Source: Progne subis subis (lineage: Eukaryota > Chordata > Aves > Passeriformes > Hirundinidae). Taken from it: a stretch of DNA of 64,000 nt. The translations under genes were made by a program, and so were the position numbers. The notes under the pieces are model-generated. The model searched no databases and was not told the origin of the DNA. It worked only from the letters and a program-made list of their open reading frames with translations. The first letter of the stretch is position 1. Every line of letters starts with the position of its first letter. Location of the stretch: positions 4,129,001 to 4,193,000 of the forward strand of contig JAKJHU010000046.1 in assembly GCA_022316685.1 (NCBI GenBank). The letters run 5' to 3'. Positions 39,401 through 48,745 of the stretch are shown here, piece by piece.

Positions 39401-42400
39401 ACCTCCAAATAATTATCAAAACCAAAGATTTTCAGAAGGCTTTAGCTCACACAAAGTTCAGTCTTTTGGCTCAGCAGAAGGTGTGTAAAAATGTTCAACT
39501 GCTTCAGGTTTATTGAATACTTGCTCTTTTTCTACTCATCAGATAAGGGAGATTTTTTCCTTTTATCTGAACTTGAGAACTTTATGTCTACTGACAGGAA
39601 AAACAAGATAAAAACTTCTATGTACAAAACTGCTGAATAATTTAACTACAGACTGATATTTTGCATTACTCACAGTACAGACATAGTCACATTAAGGTGA
39701 CTGGTGGCAGTTCTATTACAGCAGCAAGAAGTGCAAATTTATGTGTTTTTATCCCTGCTTGGTTTGGGACTTCAAAGTTGGCATGTACAGTTTAGTACCA
39801 CAGCAATTAATTAAACTTCATCCTACAAACACTTCTGTTTCATTCTGGGTGTTTCTTTAGGCTATCAAAATGTTATTACTAATATCCAGTAATACTCACT
39901 TTCAACTCAAGTTCTGGGATGATTTGGCTATTTTTTGTTATAAGAAAGTAAACATACTGAATATCTGTTCCTTACTAAAAATCCATATTCTACACAAATA
40001 GAATCTAAATTCTATACAATTTCTGCCTGCATAGTCAACTCAGTTAGATACAGATGTAGCACACATTAAAAATTATAAGCAAAAGCTGGTACAACTTGAG
40101 GTCTTCACACATTTTTACTGGAATGCTACCACGTTCTGAATTTTGGATAGAATAAAAATGAAGACAGTTATGAAAGAATGAGACATCTCAGACCACCAAA
40201 AGAAAAGCATCTTCCCTCCAGCATCAAAAAGTTGTTGTTCAACTCGTCTAGTGAAACCCAGGTAATTTAAAATCTCACTGTGCATTCATGACGAGTATTA
40301 ATTGAAAGGCATATCCATGGAGACCAAGAACTACTTTTTCAAAAATTCTAACCACTACTTCTCATACTAAGAAACAAAACCTATAAAGGTATTTTCCTAA
40401 AAGTTACATTTAAATAATCTTACCCTACAGTTTTATTCATTGCATATTCACATACTTCAAAGGAAATACAAGTGGCAATGCTACACAGTAAGACTCCCCT
40501 AAATACATCGGGCAGGAGAGGAACACCTAAGCATCTAAGTTTTTGAAGGCTTGTGAGAATGCTTAGCAAGCTGTGGCAAGGAGATCAGCCAAGTAGCCTC
40601 TTCCTAGATAGAGTAAGGGCACAAAGCTCCCAACATCCATCACTGGCAAGGAAGAAAAGGGGACAAGATCCTGGTTAATGTCCAATTAAACATTAAACAG
40701 TCAAGCAGAAGACAACCCTGTGCAGAAGAGGGAGTGCACTCTGGAGGAACTGTCATTGTTTTTCTTTAGGTTTCACAGAAGATGACCATTTTTTTTTCTC
40801 ACCATCGTTCATATCCAGATCAAACCTGTTCTGAATGACCAACAGAACTTTACTTCACTTGACTGCATGTAACAGGAATCTTTCATCATCTGAAGTCCAC
40901 AGCACGTTTATAAGAACAATGTATTCATACAGTAGACTAACATAATTGCTACTACACAGCCAGCTATTTAATAGCTGGTTATTGGTTATGTTTCAAGTCA
41001 GCACTGTAAGCAAAAGAACAAGCTGGCAATAGCCAGTGAGTCTACATTAAAGTTTTTGTGTTGTTTTGCACCCTTCTGATTATAAACAATCTGATTACTG
41101 TCTGCATTTGTTATGGTTTCAGCAGCCTCCAAGGAGCAATTTCCAATTACTTTGATAAACTGAGAGCATATTTGTTAAAAAGGCTGGCTTGCAGCTGGCA
41201 GTACTGGAGTGAAACATGGTTTTGCTCATTCAACAGTGACAATGTATTTTTGATGAAATGAACAGATGAAAAGAGGATACTCTGCTGTAATTGGAAACAG
41301 ACACATCTTTATTACTTACTCCCTTTTATACTGCTTTCTTAGAATTCTGTATTTATACACTGAGGAAATAGCATGTGCTTTATAGCTTCAGAGGCAGCAA
41401 AATACGTGTTGGCTGTCCCTTTTCTGGGTTATAATGAAGATTTTTTGAGGAGATATTTGCACATGAGATCAGCATGTACAACTGCCAACAATAACGGGAA
41501 CTGTAAGATACTCATCCACTATATCCTCTCCCTAAGCAGCACATGATGGTATCACTGGCCTGCCCCAAATCAGTACTGAGAGGTAAGCAAAGCAATAAGC
41601 TACATCTCAATACTCAAAGGGAAAAGAACTGGCCAGGTGATGCTACAGGAGGACAGAAGAGTCCGAGTCTACCTACTGAAATGGCTGCAGGTGCACTGAC
41701 AACATGACCTTCTAAAATGGGGGAAGGACAGGAGAGAAGCAGCTACCCAGTCCTGTCTGAATCAGCATGTCACATACAACCTCATGCTTCCCTCCCCTAC
41801 TCTTCTTTTCGGCATGCTAAGTAGGTTCACCAAGAAACTGATTTGGTCAAGCCTGAGACAGGAAAAAAAATCCCTGTAGATTTCAGAAAAAAACCTTGAT
41901 TTTATGTTGTGGATATAAAGTTCCTATGTTTAAAAATGCCACATACATTTCACTGTCAAAATTCAAACTGCACTATCTTTCATTCAATGTTGAAATTGCT
42001 GGAGCCTCTGTTTGCATCGAGGCTGGGCTAACAGTCTTATTTTCCCCCACAAACTGGCTACGTTAGTAAGAGGTGCAAAAGCCCACAACTTACAGCAGAA
42101 GAAACCTTTTCCTAATTGTTAAAGCCCCCAGCTTTCACCTGAACGACTTAACTGTGGCAGTGTAAATAGAGTCAGTACTGACCTGTTCTTTGTCCAAGGG
42201 ACTGATTAAGAACAGACTAAAGACAGCAAATCACCAGTAACTGAATGCAGGCCAGCAAAATTTCCTGACAAAGGTGATCTAACTTTACAGCTTCCAGATG
42301 CTGCTCAGGACAGCCATCCGCTCTGAGCAGTCTTGCACTCACAGAAATGTTTCCCCAGCTCAGACAAGGTGCAAGCTTAAAAAATGCTTCATGAACTTCT

Positions 42401-45400
42401 CTATCAGCACAGTAAACAGGCATAAAGCAAATAGAAGATGTAGAGAGAAAGTAATAAACAGAAAAAAGCAGGATTGATTCTGTTAAAAATTCATGACATT
42501 TCTGCAATCCACTTACTCCAGTCCTGGCAGAAGCACAGCTATTTTCCCTAATGCAAATAGTAATAAACATCAGTATGACATGCTCTGAATTCAAAGAATA
42601 TTGAAAGAAATTACAACATCCATATGAAGTCTGCTTGACATTCTGCTAGTTCCTTTTCTTTAATAAGAAGCTGCTGTACACAGGCAGCAAAATAATGACA
42701 GCAAAAAGACCACAGAAAAATAAGTCACCTGATGAAGTGAGTACACACATATACGACAAAATTATTGCTTCATCTGTAGCTCCCTCCTGAACACAAGGGA
42801 ACACCTACTAAACACTGAAGTCAAGATGTACTGTGAAAGCTAGTTCTCTTTTTCCACTTTACAAAAATACAAGAACAAGAGAACATCTAAATTTTCATCT
42901 AAAAAGGTCAATGTTTCCATGTACACAGATCATAAAATTCAGCTGCAAATACTCACTGAACAAACCATGACCAAGCTGTTTTTTTATTTTAAAGCTAACA
43001 ATGTAAATGAATGCCCTAATACTCCAAATCAAAGAATTCAAATTAATTCCTGCAAGCTAATAACAGTAATACCATCAGTACCACCACCAAAGCCCAAAGG
43101 CCACCTCCTTCCTTGAGACTCAATTCTGTCTTTCCCAACAAACATGCTTACAGGTATTATCTGTGGTTCTTTAACAGATGAATTAACCACTACTACAAAT
43201 ATACTACCTGAATGCTCTGTCTATAAAAGAGTGTAATAATCGCTGTTTCTGAATGAATACTAAACTCTGCCCAGCCCAGCAGCTACAAGGACTGGTGCAA
43301 TGGAGAGAGCAAAGACAGATCTCAGTTTAAAAAACGTGATTATTTCCTCTTTCAATGAAATCCTGATTTTTTTTAAATACTACTCGTGTTAAAGCTCAGT
43401 CTTTCATGCCACCTTGAAATTGAGATACAAACCTATCCATGTCCATCAACACTGATTAACAAGTAAAACCAATGGAGCAGGTAGCCCTGCTAGCAGCATT
43501 GTGTGCGTATTCCAGCTTTTATGCCACCAGCAGAGACAAAGGGAGCTCCTTCCCCCCAGGTGAACCGTTGTAAAGGGCTCCAGTCAGTCCATCTGAGACA
43601 GGAGTGATTTACCCCTGGGGCTCCAAAGTCAACACTGTAACAAATCTCCTGCTTACTTCACATAGAATTTGAGGACAAATGCCTGGATCTGATCCAAACA
43701 CACATCAGGTATGCTATAATTTCTATTTATAAGTAGAGGATTTGCACTGAAATTTCAGATGCTTTAGAACCTGCATGTTTTTATGTATATTCTTTACTGA
43801 CTAAAACCACTGAAAACACATAGCTGAAAACATGGAGAGCTCTTTCTTAGTAAGGTACCAATGCCTAGTACAGCTGTCTAAACAAAGCCTTTGCGTATCA
43901 GATCACTAGCAGGCATCAAGAATGACAAACAATATCTGAAACAGACAAAATTCCTAACATGCCATCCGTATTATGCTTTTTTATTATGGGGAAGACAGTC
44001 TACAGCTATTGATTTTCCAGCTGTTGACAAAGATCAGTTTGTCTTGTTTTAATTCTAGTATTTTAATTTTTAATTTACTATCTAATTTTAATTTTACTAC
44101 TGAACTCTTACAATTAGAGGCATTGGTAATATTTCAACAATCTGTTAACTTCTGACAAAATTCTAGATTTTTTTCTTGGAGCTTTCAGGTTTCAGCTCGT
44201 TTTTTCAAACTTCTTTTTCTTTGCTTACATACTATTGTCACTAACATCCAAATGTAGAAAATATGCATAACTAGGGACCTCATGTAGTCTTCCAGCACTG
44301 TAGGAGGCATTCTCCAATCAAACTGCAAATTAAGTAAGAGAGATTCACACCCCACGAAAGCTGACACGATACAATAATAAAAAGTGAAAACCAGCAGCAG
44401 AAACAGGAACAGATGTAAGCTTTCTCTTTTCCAAGCTAAATCACAGTAAAATTACTTCTGAATTTTCGCTCCATCTGGGTAATTTACTTCTCAAACTTGT
44501 GCACTATAATAGGAACTTTGTCACTGAAAAATTAATTTTACATGAAATACCAACCCCAAATGCAACATAAAATTAATTTGTCATTGTGTATGTTTCATCC
44601 ACACAACTGATCTATTTGTTTTCACTCTGCCCCCCACACATCATTAATCAGAACAGTACAAATATTTTAATTCTGCTGTGGAGTATCAAAGTATTTCAAC
44701 TGACTTCTTACAATTCAATGATAAGCACTAGTGAACTTGCCTTACATGTTTAATGAAATTTACTTATTATTAACTCTATACAGCAGGCAAGCAAGCCATA
44801 ATTACCTTACTATTCTATGAACTACAACATGCAAACAAAATTCCAAATAAGCCTTATTGTAACTTCATTACCGAGCTGTTCTTCTAATAAATGAGAATAC
44901 TTTTGTAGGCTGTAGGTATAACTGAGTAAGGCTATTCACAGTCTCACATTCTGGACTACAAGAAATTCAAATCCCTCTTCCTCACATCTCCCATTGATCT
45001 CTTCACGTATCCTTTAAAGCTCACTCCATCATTGATACTGCCCAGATAGCTTGCCGCCTTCTGTTCTCTACTGCCTGTGCTACCTTTTAATTCAGTTAGT
45101 CAGCGTTCTACCCATGTCTCCTACACCTATATTCACAGTTATAGGTCGTAAAGCCCCTCTCCTTTTCTTGCTTCACCTCTCGCCTCCAGGAGCATTCTCT
45201 GACTTGCGATTAATTGTCCACAGCAAACAAAAGCCCATCCACACAGCTGCACTATCGTACCTACACGGATGTAAGCTCCAGTCATCTGCACGGTGGAGCT
45301 TCTGCTTTGTGGGTCTTACTAGTAAATAGCCCCTCTGTTGCTGCAATGCTTGTGTGTTTTAAGACTTGTGCCAGCTGCCTGGGGTTTTTTCCATCCACTA

Positions 45401-46570
45401 GGGCAGATTTCCCTAAGAGGAGGAGAGTATCTTAGGTTCCAGTCTACAGCATTATATTACATCTCCCAGAGGATGGGCTCCACGCAGTTAGATGAAAAAC
45501 ACTAATATACAGGTATATTAGGGAAGGAGAGGATCCCTTTTTTTTTTAAAATTAGCAACTCTGATACTCTCACCTTCTACAGCTGTACAGTTATTTAACC
45601 CCTCCAAAGTGAAAAATAGGATGAAGGATGAGATACTTAAACTGTTAATATATAAATATTTCAAATCACATTCTTTCATGCAAGGTCATCCTCACCACAG
45701 AGGAAATTAGGTAGGAGGGGACTAACCTACACCTATTGTTCTTGCAAAAGCATCAGGACTGGCCTCATAACTTACAGGAGATTCTCACTTTGCAAAATGT
45801 GTCAAGTTTATCACTTTAAGACAAAGCATTGCTCAGCCAGATATTTATCAGCAAAAGATCACTCACCCAAACAAAATTCAGATCAGTAACTTAAGGCTGC
45901 CTTTGGGATTTGCCTGCACTGCAGCTGCTCTTGTGACTGCAGTATCATAAAAAAACCATAAACCGACTAACCTAATCAGCAACAAACACAGCAGCAAATT
46001 TAAAGTATGCTGTTACAATATACATGTATTGCATGGCTGAAATTTACAACCTTGCTAGTTAACATACACCTTGGGTCACAGAATCCACAGACTTTTTACG
46101 ACTAACCTTAATAACCGTACATATGAGAAAAACCCCAACCAACCCACCAGAAGTGCAAACATACCAATTCCAATGAAGCCTAAGCCATGAACTTTTAGAA
46201 AATGGAAAGAGCAGAAAAACAAGTCAACTTCAATTAAACCTAAGCCATAAACTAAGCATCTGGTTTTTATACATACTGCCAAACATGACATTTAAGTTTT
46301 GTGGTTTGATTTTAGCAATTATGATTTTTAAAACAGGATTTCTTCTAAAGTGATAAAGTTTACACTGAAATAAGAGAGAATAGTACCTTCCAGTCTTTGA
46401 ATTTTAGCTTTCACAGAAATAACTGTTTCAAAGGGGGAAACTCGCAGTTCAAAGCAGGTTCCTGTAAGCGTTTCAATGAAGAGCTCCATAGTTTCATAGA
46501 AAGGAAGTTTGTAGTGAAATGGTCCCATATTATCTTTATTAAAAAAAGGAGGCTCTTTCTTGTTGGCCAT
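27321..46570 (-). CDS. ZFAND4: ZFAND4, AN1-type zinc finger and ubiquitin-like protein, complete coding region (9 coding exons)
   Basis: Complete gene on the minus strand. Nine coding exons (46570-46387, 39225-39150, 39048-38981, 38462-38276, 34707-34560, 33701-32523, 31913-31859, 29669-29555, 27456-27321) total 2148 nt, giving 715 codons plus stop, close to the roughly 727 residues of mammalian ZFAND4 (formerly ANUBL1). All junctions have GT-AG signals and matching phase. A ubiquitin-like fold spans residues about 28-103 and ends in R-G-G. A long low-complexity middle follows (about 220-615), rich in Ser and Pro. The C-terminal AN1 zinc finger spans about 655-688, with Cys655, Cys658, Cys670, Cys672, Cys677, His680, His686 and Cys688. 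The family is poorly characterised; ubiquitin or proteasome-related binding is inferred from the domains only. The start ATG at 46570 has G at +4 and begins M-A-N-K-K-E-P-P-F-F, as in orthologues. A possible alternative isoform is given separately. Confidence 0.95.
27457..31858 (-). other. ZFAND4: ZFAND4 introns 8 and 9 (either side of exon 9)
   Basis: Non-coding sequence around exon 9. A T/G-rich patch on the plus strand lies at 28853-28920. A 130-codon plus-strand open frame at 28694-29086 has no similarity I recognise and partly overlaps that patch. Near 28757 the bases CAGCGGTTCCCAA resemble a hAT transposon end, but no partner end was seen. Confidence 0.7.
29555..29669 (-). CDS. ZFAND4: ZFAND4 exon 9 (first half of AN1 zinc finger)
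   Basis: The acceptor TTCTGAAAGCAG precedes 29669 and the donor TGCAG|GTAGGC follows 29555. The 115 nt encode T-T-H-L-P-P-V-N, a lysine-rich patch, and then C-F-L-C-G-K-K-T-G-L-A-T-S-Y-E-C-R, giving the first three zinc-binding cysteines (residues 655, 658, 670). Confidence 0.95.
31859..31913 (-). CDS. ZFAND4: ZFAND4 exon 8 (55-nt exon behind a T26 tract)
   Basis: The acceptor is an uninterrupted run of 26 T followed directly by AG. The donor is GTAG|GTAAGT. The exon encodes S-A-H-G-L-G-M-N-G-S-V-A-A-V-G-K-R-V and one base of the next Gly, matching mammalian ZFAND4. Because 55 is not a multiple of 3, skipping it would frameshift the AN1 finger. Confidence 0.92.
31916..31941. repeat. A26/T26 homopolymer forming the exon 8 polypyrimidine tract
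   Basis: Twenty-six A on the plus strand, immediately beside the exon 8 acceptor AG. On the transcript it is U26 directly upstream of AG. Confidence 0.95.
32523..33701 (-). CDS. ZFAND4: ZFAND4 exon 7, large central exon
   Basis: This 1179-nt exon (exactly 393 codons, phase 0 at both ends) lies between the acceptor TTTTTTTAATAG and the donor CTA|GTGAGT. It carries residues 222-614. It opens with a basic proline-rich stretch (P-K-K-T-V-K-V-K-P-R-P-P). Conserved blocks include R-E-L-S-P-Q-K-N, L-L-S-P-L-R and N-L-Q-H-F-Q-E-D-S-F-R-K, separated by poorly conserved, probably disordered Ser/Thr/Pro-rich sequence. The open frame runs a few codons past the donor into the intron; those codons are not part of the protein. 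Confidence 0.95.
33702..34559 (-). other. ZFAND4: ZFAND4 intron 6
   Basis: Non-coding. It has A/C-rich, G-poor patches at 33705-33765 and 34258-34315, so the transcript strand is T/G-rich. No repeat family was recognised. Confidence 0.7.
34560..34707 (-). CDS. ZFAND4: ZFAND4 exon 6 (acidic/lysine-rich linker)
   Basis: The acceptor TTTATTTTCAG precedes 34707 and the donor AAAAAG|GTGAAA follows 34560. The 148 nt encode G-G-S-V-Y-N, an acidic D-D-E-D-E-T-E run, and the conserved M-N-K-M-K-L-L-K-A-K-M helix-like segment (residues about 172-221). It ends in phase 0. Confidence 0.93.
35192..35240. repeat. A-rich simple repeat
   Basis: An A-run of about 20 followed by A blocks separated by single G, in ZFAND4 intron 5. 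Confidence 0.9.
35342..35601 (-). CDS. Candidate alternative ZFAND4 terminal exon 5b (stop at 35342)
   Basis: The acceptor TTTTTGTGATTTCTAG precedes 35601. Entered in phase 1 from exon 5a, it is open for 85 codons (D-A-D-K-L-M-E-E-L-K-H-S and onward) before TGA at 35344-35342. Composition is Asn/Ser/Leu-rich and protein-like. The resulting isoform would keep the ubiquitin-like domain, lose the AN1 finger and be 285 residues long. No AATAAA follows closely, which counts against a terminal exon. Confidence 0.25.
35770..35852 (-). CDS. Candidate alternative ZFAND4 exon 5a
   Basis: On the minus strand the acceptor TTCTGTTATATTTTAG opens at 35852 and a consensus donor ATCAG|GTAAGA closes at 35770. 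Read from the phase-2 end of ZFAND4 exon 5, the 83 nt stay open: R-N-F-F-W-R-V-S-Q, six lysines from the A19 run, then M-L-A-L-K-A-A-G-Y-F-Q-E-S. It ends in phase 1, matching the next candidate exon. No homologue is known to me, so it could be coincidence. Confidence 0.25.
36236..36304. repeat. A-rich (GAAAAAA-like) simple repeat
   Basis: About 65 bases of A with spaced single G on the plus strand. Part of ZFAND4 intron 5. Confidence 0.9.
37665..37806. repeat. A/C-rich, nearly G-free block
   Basis: About 140 bases made of A and C with few T and very few G on the plus strand. The transcript strand is therefore T/G-rich with several G-runs, including a run of six G near 37774, and could form G-quadruplexes. 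Confidence 0.7.
38276..38462 (-). CDS. ZFAND4: ZFAND4 exon 5
   Basis: The acceptor ATCTTTTTAG precedes 38462 and the donor CTGAG|GTAAAG follows 38276. The 187 nt encode residues about 110-172, including M-A-E-Y-M-D, K-Q-V-T-F-L-V-Y and V-D-R-G-D-G-T-L-T-P-L-S, all conserved in orthologues. It ends in phase 2 (AG|), which joins in frame to exon 6 (|C-GGT-GGT) and also to a second candidate exon at 35852. Confidence 0.94.
38981..39048 (-). CDS. ZFAND4: ZFAND4 exon 4 (end of ubiquitin-like domain)
   Basis: The acceptor TTATTTGCAG precedes 39048 and the donor AGAG|GTAGGT follows 38981. The 68 nt encode I-S-E-G-C-T-L-K-L-V-L-A-M-R-G-G, the last strand of the ubiquitin-like fold, and then P-V-N-T-R-R. 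The R-G-G is not C-terminal, so it is not a conjugation site unless the protein is cleaved. The intron between exons 3 and 4 is only 101 bases. Confidence 0.94.
39150..39225 (-). CDS. ZFAND4: ZFAND4 exon 3 (ubiquitin-like domain)
   Basis: The acceptor TTGTTTAG precedes 39225 and the donor AA|GTAAGT follows 39150. The 76 nt encode residues about 62-87, including I-P-V-S-Q-Q-H-L-I-W-N-N-M-E-L, the Ile44-patch equivalent region of the ubiquitin-like fold. It enters in phase 1 from exon 2 and leaves in phase 2, so the asparagine of the D-Y-N-I-S motif is split across the junction. Intron 2 (39226-46386) is the longest in the gene. Confidence 0.94.
39226..46386 (-). other. ZFAND4: ZFAND4 intron 2
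   Basis: Seven kilobases without a recognisable exon or assignable transposon. Open frames (longest 125 codons at 42217-42594, minus) look like chance in AT-rich sequence. Confidence 0.75.
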
Positions 46571-46689
46571 TAGAAAGGATTTATAACTTCCTTGTAAGAA
46601 GATCTGTCAGGAAACTACATTCCACTTCTAGCCAAGGCAGCTTTGAAGACACGTGTAGTGCATTGCTGTTCATCTTTAGGATTTTTCAC
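46387..46689 (-). CDS. ZFAND4: ZFAND4 exon 2: 5' UTR tail plus first coding exon (ATG at 46570)
   Basis: The acceptor TTTATAG precedes 46689 and the donor GGAAG|GTACTA follows 46387. The first 119 bases are untranslated and hold three upstream ATGs. Coding starts at 46570 and gives residues 1-61 plus one base (phase 1). It covers the N-terminal leader and the first half of the ubiquitin-like domain, including M-E-L-F-I-E-T-L-T-G. The match to mammalian ZFAND4 is nearly residue for residue. Confidence 0.95.
46581..46673 (-). other. Upstream ORF in the ZFAND4 5' UTR (30 codons plus stop)
   Basis: An ATG at 46673 in good context (A at -3) opens a 30-codon frame ending at TAA 46583-46581, ten bases before the main ATG. 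Two more upstream ATGs lie in the same exon: one in another frame, and an ATG-TAG start-stop pair at 46620-46615. Such elements usually reduce or condition translation of the main frame. That effect is inferred, not seen. Confidence 0.5.
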
Positions 46690-47387
46690 CTATAAAGCAA
46701 ACAAATATAATTCTGACAACATCTAAATGTAACTGCTAAAGAGAATTTAAATTTATTTTACTTAAAACGGTTGTTAAGAAACATTAAGTTATTACCTAGG
46801 CAGGGCAAGATAACCACAATTTTTATTACCAATGTTGTAGTTTTAGGGCTCGTGTCAGTCAGCATTCCAGACACAACCTACCACCTTTGTTATTTTTGTT
46901 TCCACAAGCGACATGACAACCAGACGCCCAATACCTCCTGACAAGAGCTGAGCCCTCCGCAGTGTCAGAGCTAGAGAAAAACTCCAGAAAGGCGTAAGAA
47001 CAGGGACTGCTCCAGGCTCAGGAGGAAAGGCAGTTGGAGGCAGCTCAGCCGTACTGTCGCCAGCGGGGTCCAGCACGTCACCGGAGCGGGGGCCGGACCC
47101 CGGCAGCCGAAGCGGAGCGCCCGCGAACAAAGGACGGCGAGCGAGCAGCTGCCCCGTCCCCGCCGCGCCTCGGGGCGGCCCCGCACCCCGGGCTGGCCCC
47201 GCCACCACTGCCCCGGCCCCCGCTTCCTCCCGGGACACACGCCTCGCCGGCGGGGCCGGGCCCGGAGCGGTCCGAGCACGGCGCCTCCGCCCCGCCGCCC
47301 TCGGCGCTGCCGCCGCAGGACCGCCCGCAGGAGCGGCGCTCCCGAGGGCCCAGGCACCCGCCGAGCGAAGGCGGGGTCTCACCTCAC

Positions 47388-47560
47388 CTGCCGCCGCCGG
47401 GCCCGCTCGGGGGGAGACAGGGTTCCTCTCCCCCCGCGCCGCCCCGCCCGCCGCAGCTGCCGGAGCCGGCCGGGCCCGGCGGGACGCACGGACCGGGAGC
47501 GCAGTCGGAGACGCCGGGAGGGCAGGAGCGGGAGGTGCCGCCCGGCAGCCCCCGCGCTGC
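47388..47560 (-). other. ZFAND4: ZFAND4 exon 1, 5' UTR (upper limit approximate)
   Basis: On the minus strand a consensus donor CAG|GTGAGG ends a GC-rich non-coding exon at 47388. The next acceptor on that strand is TTTGCTTTATAG at 46690-46691, opening exon 2. The transcription start cannot be read precisely. It should lie roughly 40-100 bases below the two CCAAT boxes at 47589 and 47620, so about 47500-47560. No in-frame coding continuation to the ZFAND4 ATG is expected. Confidence 0.55.
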
Positions 47561-47742
47561 CCCGCCCTGTGACAGATCCTCCCGCGGACCAATGGGAGGC
47601 CCGCTCTCACGAAGCTCGGCCAATCGGCGCCTCTAGGGGCGGGGCTAGCGGTGCCTCAGGGGCGGGCGCCCGCCGGGCCGCTTGTTGTGGTCGTTAAGAC
47701 GCGGAGCGGCGGCGCGTGCGCCGGGAAGGACCCGGATACACT

Positions 47743-47888
47743 CGTCCATCCCTGGGAGTGTCGAAGGCCTGGCTGGATGGGGGTTCGGGCAGCTCGGTCC
47801 CGTGGGAGGTGTCCCTTCTCAGGACCGGAGGGGAACGGGATGGGCATTCAGGTCCTTTCCGCCCCAAACGGCTCTTTGACTCTGTGCA
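47743..47888 (+). mobile_element. CR1 LINE 3'-end fragment inside the ZFAND4 CpG island
   Basis: The sequence follows the familiar 3' end of avian CR1: a CATCCCTGGGAGTGT-type start, then AAGGCCTGGCTGGATGGGG, then GTGGGAGGTGTCCCTTCTCA, GGGGAACGGGATG, and CAGGTCCTTTCC before a degenerate tail resembling the terminal ATTCTATG repeat. Compared with the family it is enriched in CpG (for example TTCAAGG has become TCGAAGG). It is non-coding, with neither ORF intact. Confidence 0.7.
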
Positions 47889-48559
47889 ACGCTCCCAGCG
47901 CTACCGGCGGACACGTGACGGCGCCGGCGCTGCCTCCTGGGACACGGAGTGCGGCGGGGCCGGGGAGGCGACCAGGGTAGATTAAAGCTAAAGTGGCTCC
48001 GGCGGCTCGCCCCGGCCGTAGCACCGCCGGCCTTTGCTCACGGCCACCCCGCGGAGCCAGCAGCGAGACCTTGCGCTCAGGCCGACAGGCTCCCCGGCAG
48101 TGCCGCTGTGTCGGAGCGCGGCGCTGGGCCCGGCGGGCAGGGGCGGGCCGACTCCGGCGTGCGCTGCTGCCCCGCTGTTCCCAGCCAGGACACGAACGGT
48201 CCCGGCCCTGGCGGGGGCCAGGCGCTGCTCTGGGGCACCCACACTGAAGGGCAGCGCTCGATTGTGCTCCCGTTTCAGCGTGAGGTGCCAGGGCAAGTTG
48301 CAGAAGCAGCGGGGCCCTTGGATGATCACAGGCTAGAGAAAACACAATTATCCTGTTAGCAGGTGTTAATTACATTAACCACTTTACTTTCCATTTAGGT
48401 TTAGAAATACACAAGACCTACCCTGACTCGCTGTTAGGTTTCAGGCCCAGTTAAAAGTGTGGCTTTTTGAGAAGCATGTAGGAAGTATGAGAACCTGGCA
48501 GAGGTTCTGGATGCTGTAATACTGAGCCCTCAGTTCTGCCCATCCCAGAAATACCTGGC

Positions 48560-48745
48560 CGTGATTTATCAAATTTGCAAAAAACAAACACACAACAAAA
48601 AAAAAAAAAAAAAAAACACCCAACCAAACCTGAAAAGTAAACCAACGTACAAAAATCCCCAGATCACCAAAAAACCGACACAACTCAAAACCAAACCCTC
48701 TAGCCAAAACCCAGTTCAAAAAGTCACCACTCAGACCAAGCCCTC
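48560..48745. repeat. A/C-rich, nearly G-free block with A-run
   Basis: It includes about 20 consecutive A near 48598-48617 and then CCCAACCAAACC-type sequence. The other strand is T/G-rich. It lies in the WASHC2-ZFAND4 spacer. Confidence 0.7.

Larger units (their letters stand above)
47040..48250. promoter_or_regulatory. ZFAND4: CpG-island promoter of ZFAND4
   Basis: About 1.2 kb of very GC- and CpG-rich sequence in an otherwise AT-rich region. Core elements are two CCAAT boxes (47589-47593, 47620-47624), GC boxes at 47636-47645 and 47659-47666, an NRF1-like GCGCGTGCGCC near 47712 and a CACGTG E-box at 47912-47917. There is no TATA box. Exon 1 and its donor lie on the lower flank, so the minus-strand product is ZFAND4. 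The island extends 600 bases behind the start, so divergent plus-strand transcription is possible but unsupported. The long open frames on both strands here are a by-product of GC richness. Confidence 0.8.

Noticed and set aside
46855..48359. Open frames of 100-251 codons on both strands of the ZFAND4 CpG island
   Set aside because: Same GC artefact. One crosses the exon 1 donor and one covers the CR1 fragment; none resembles a protein family.
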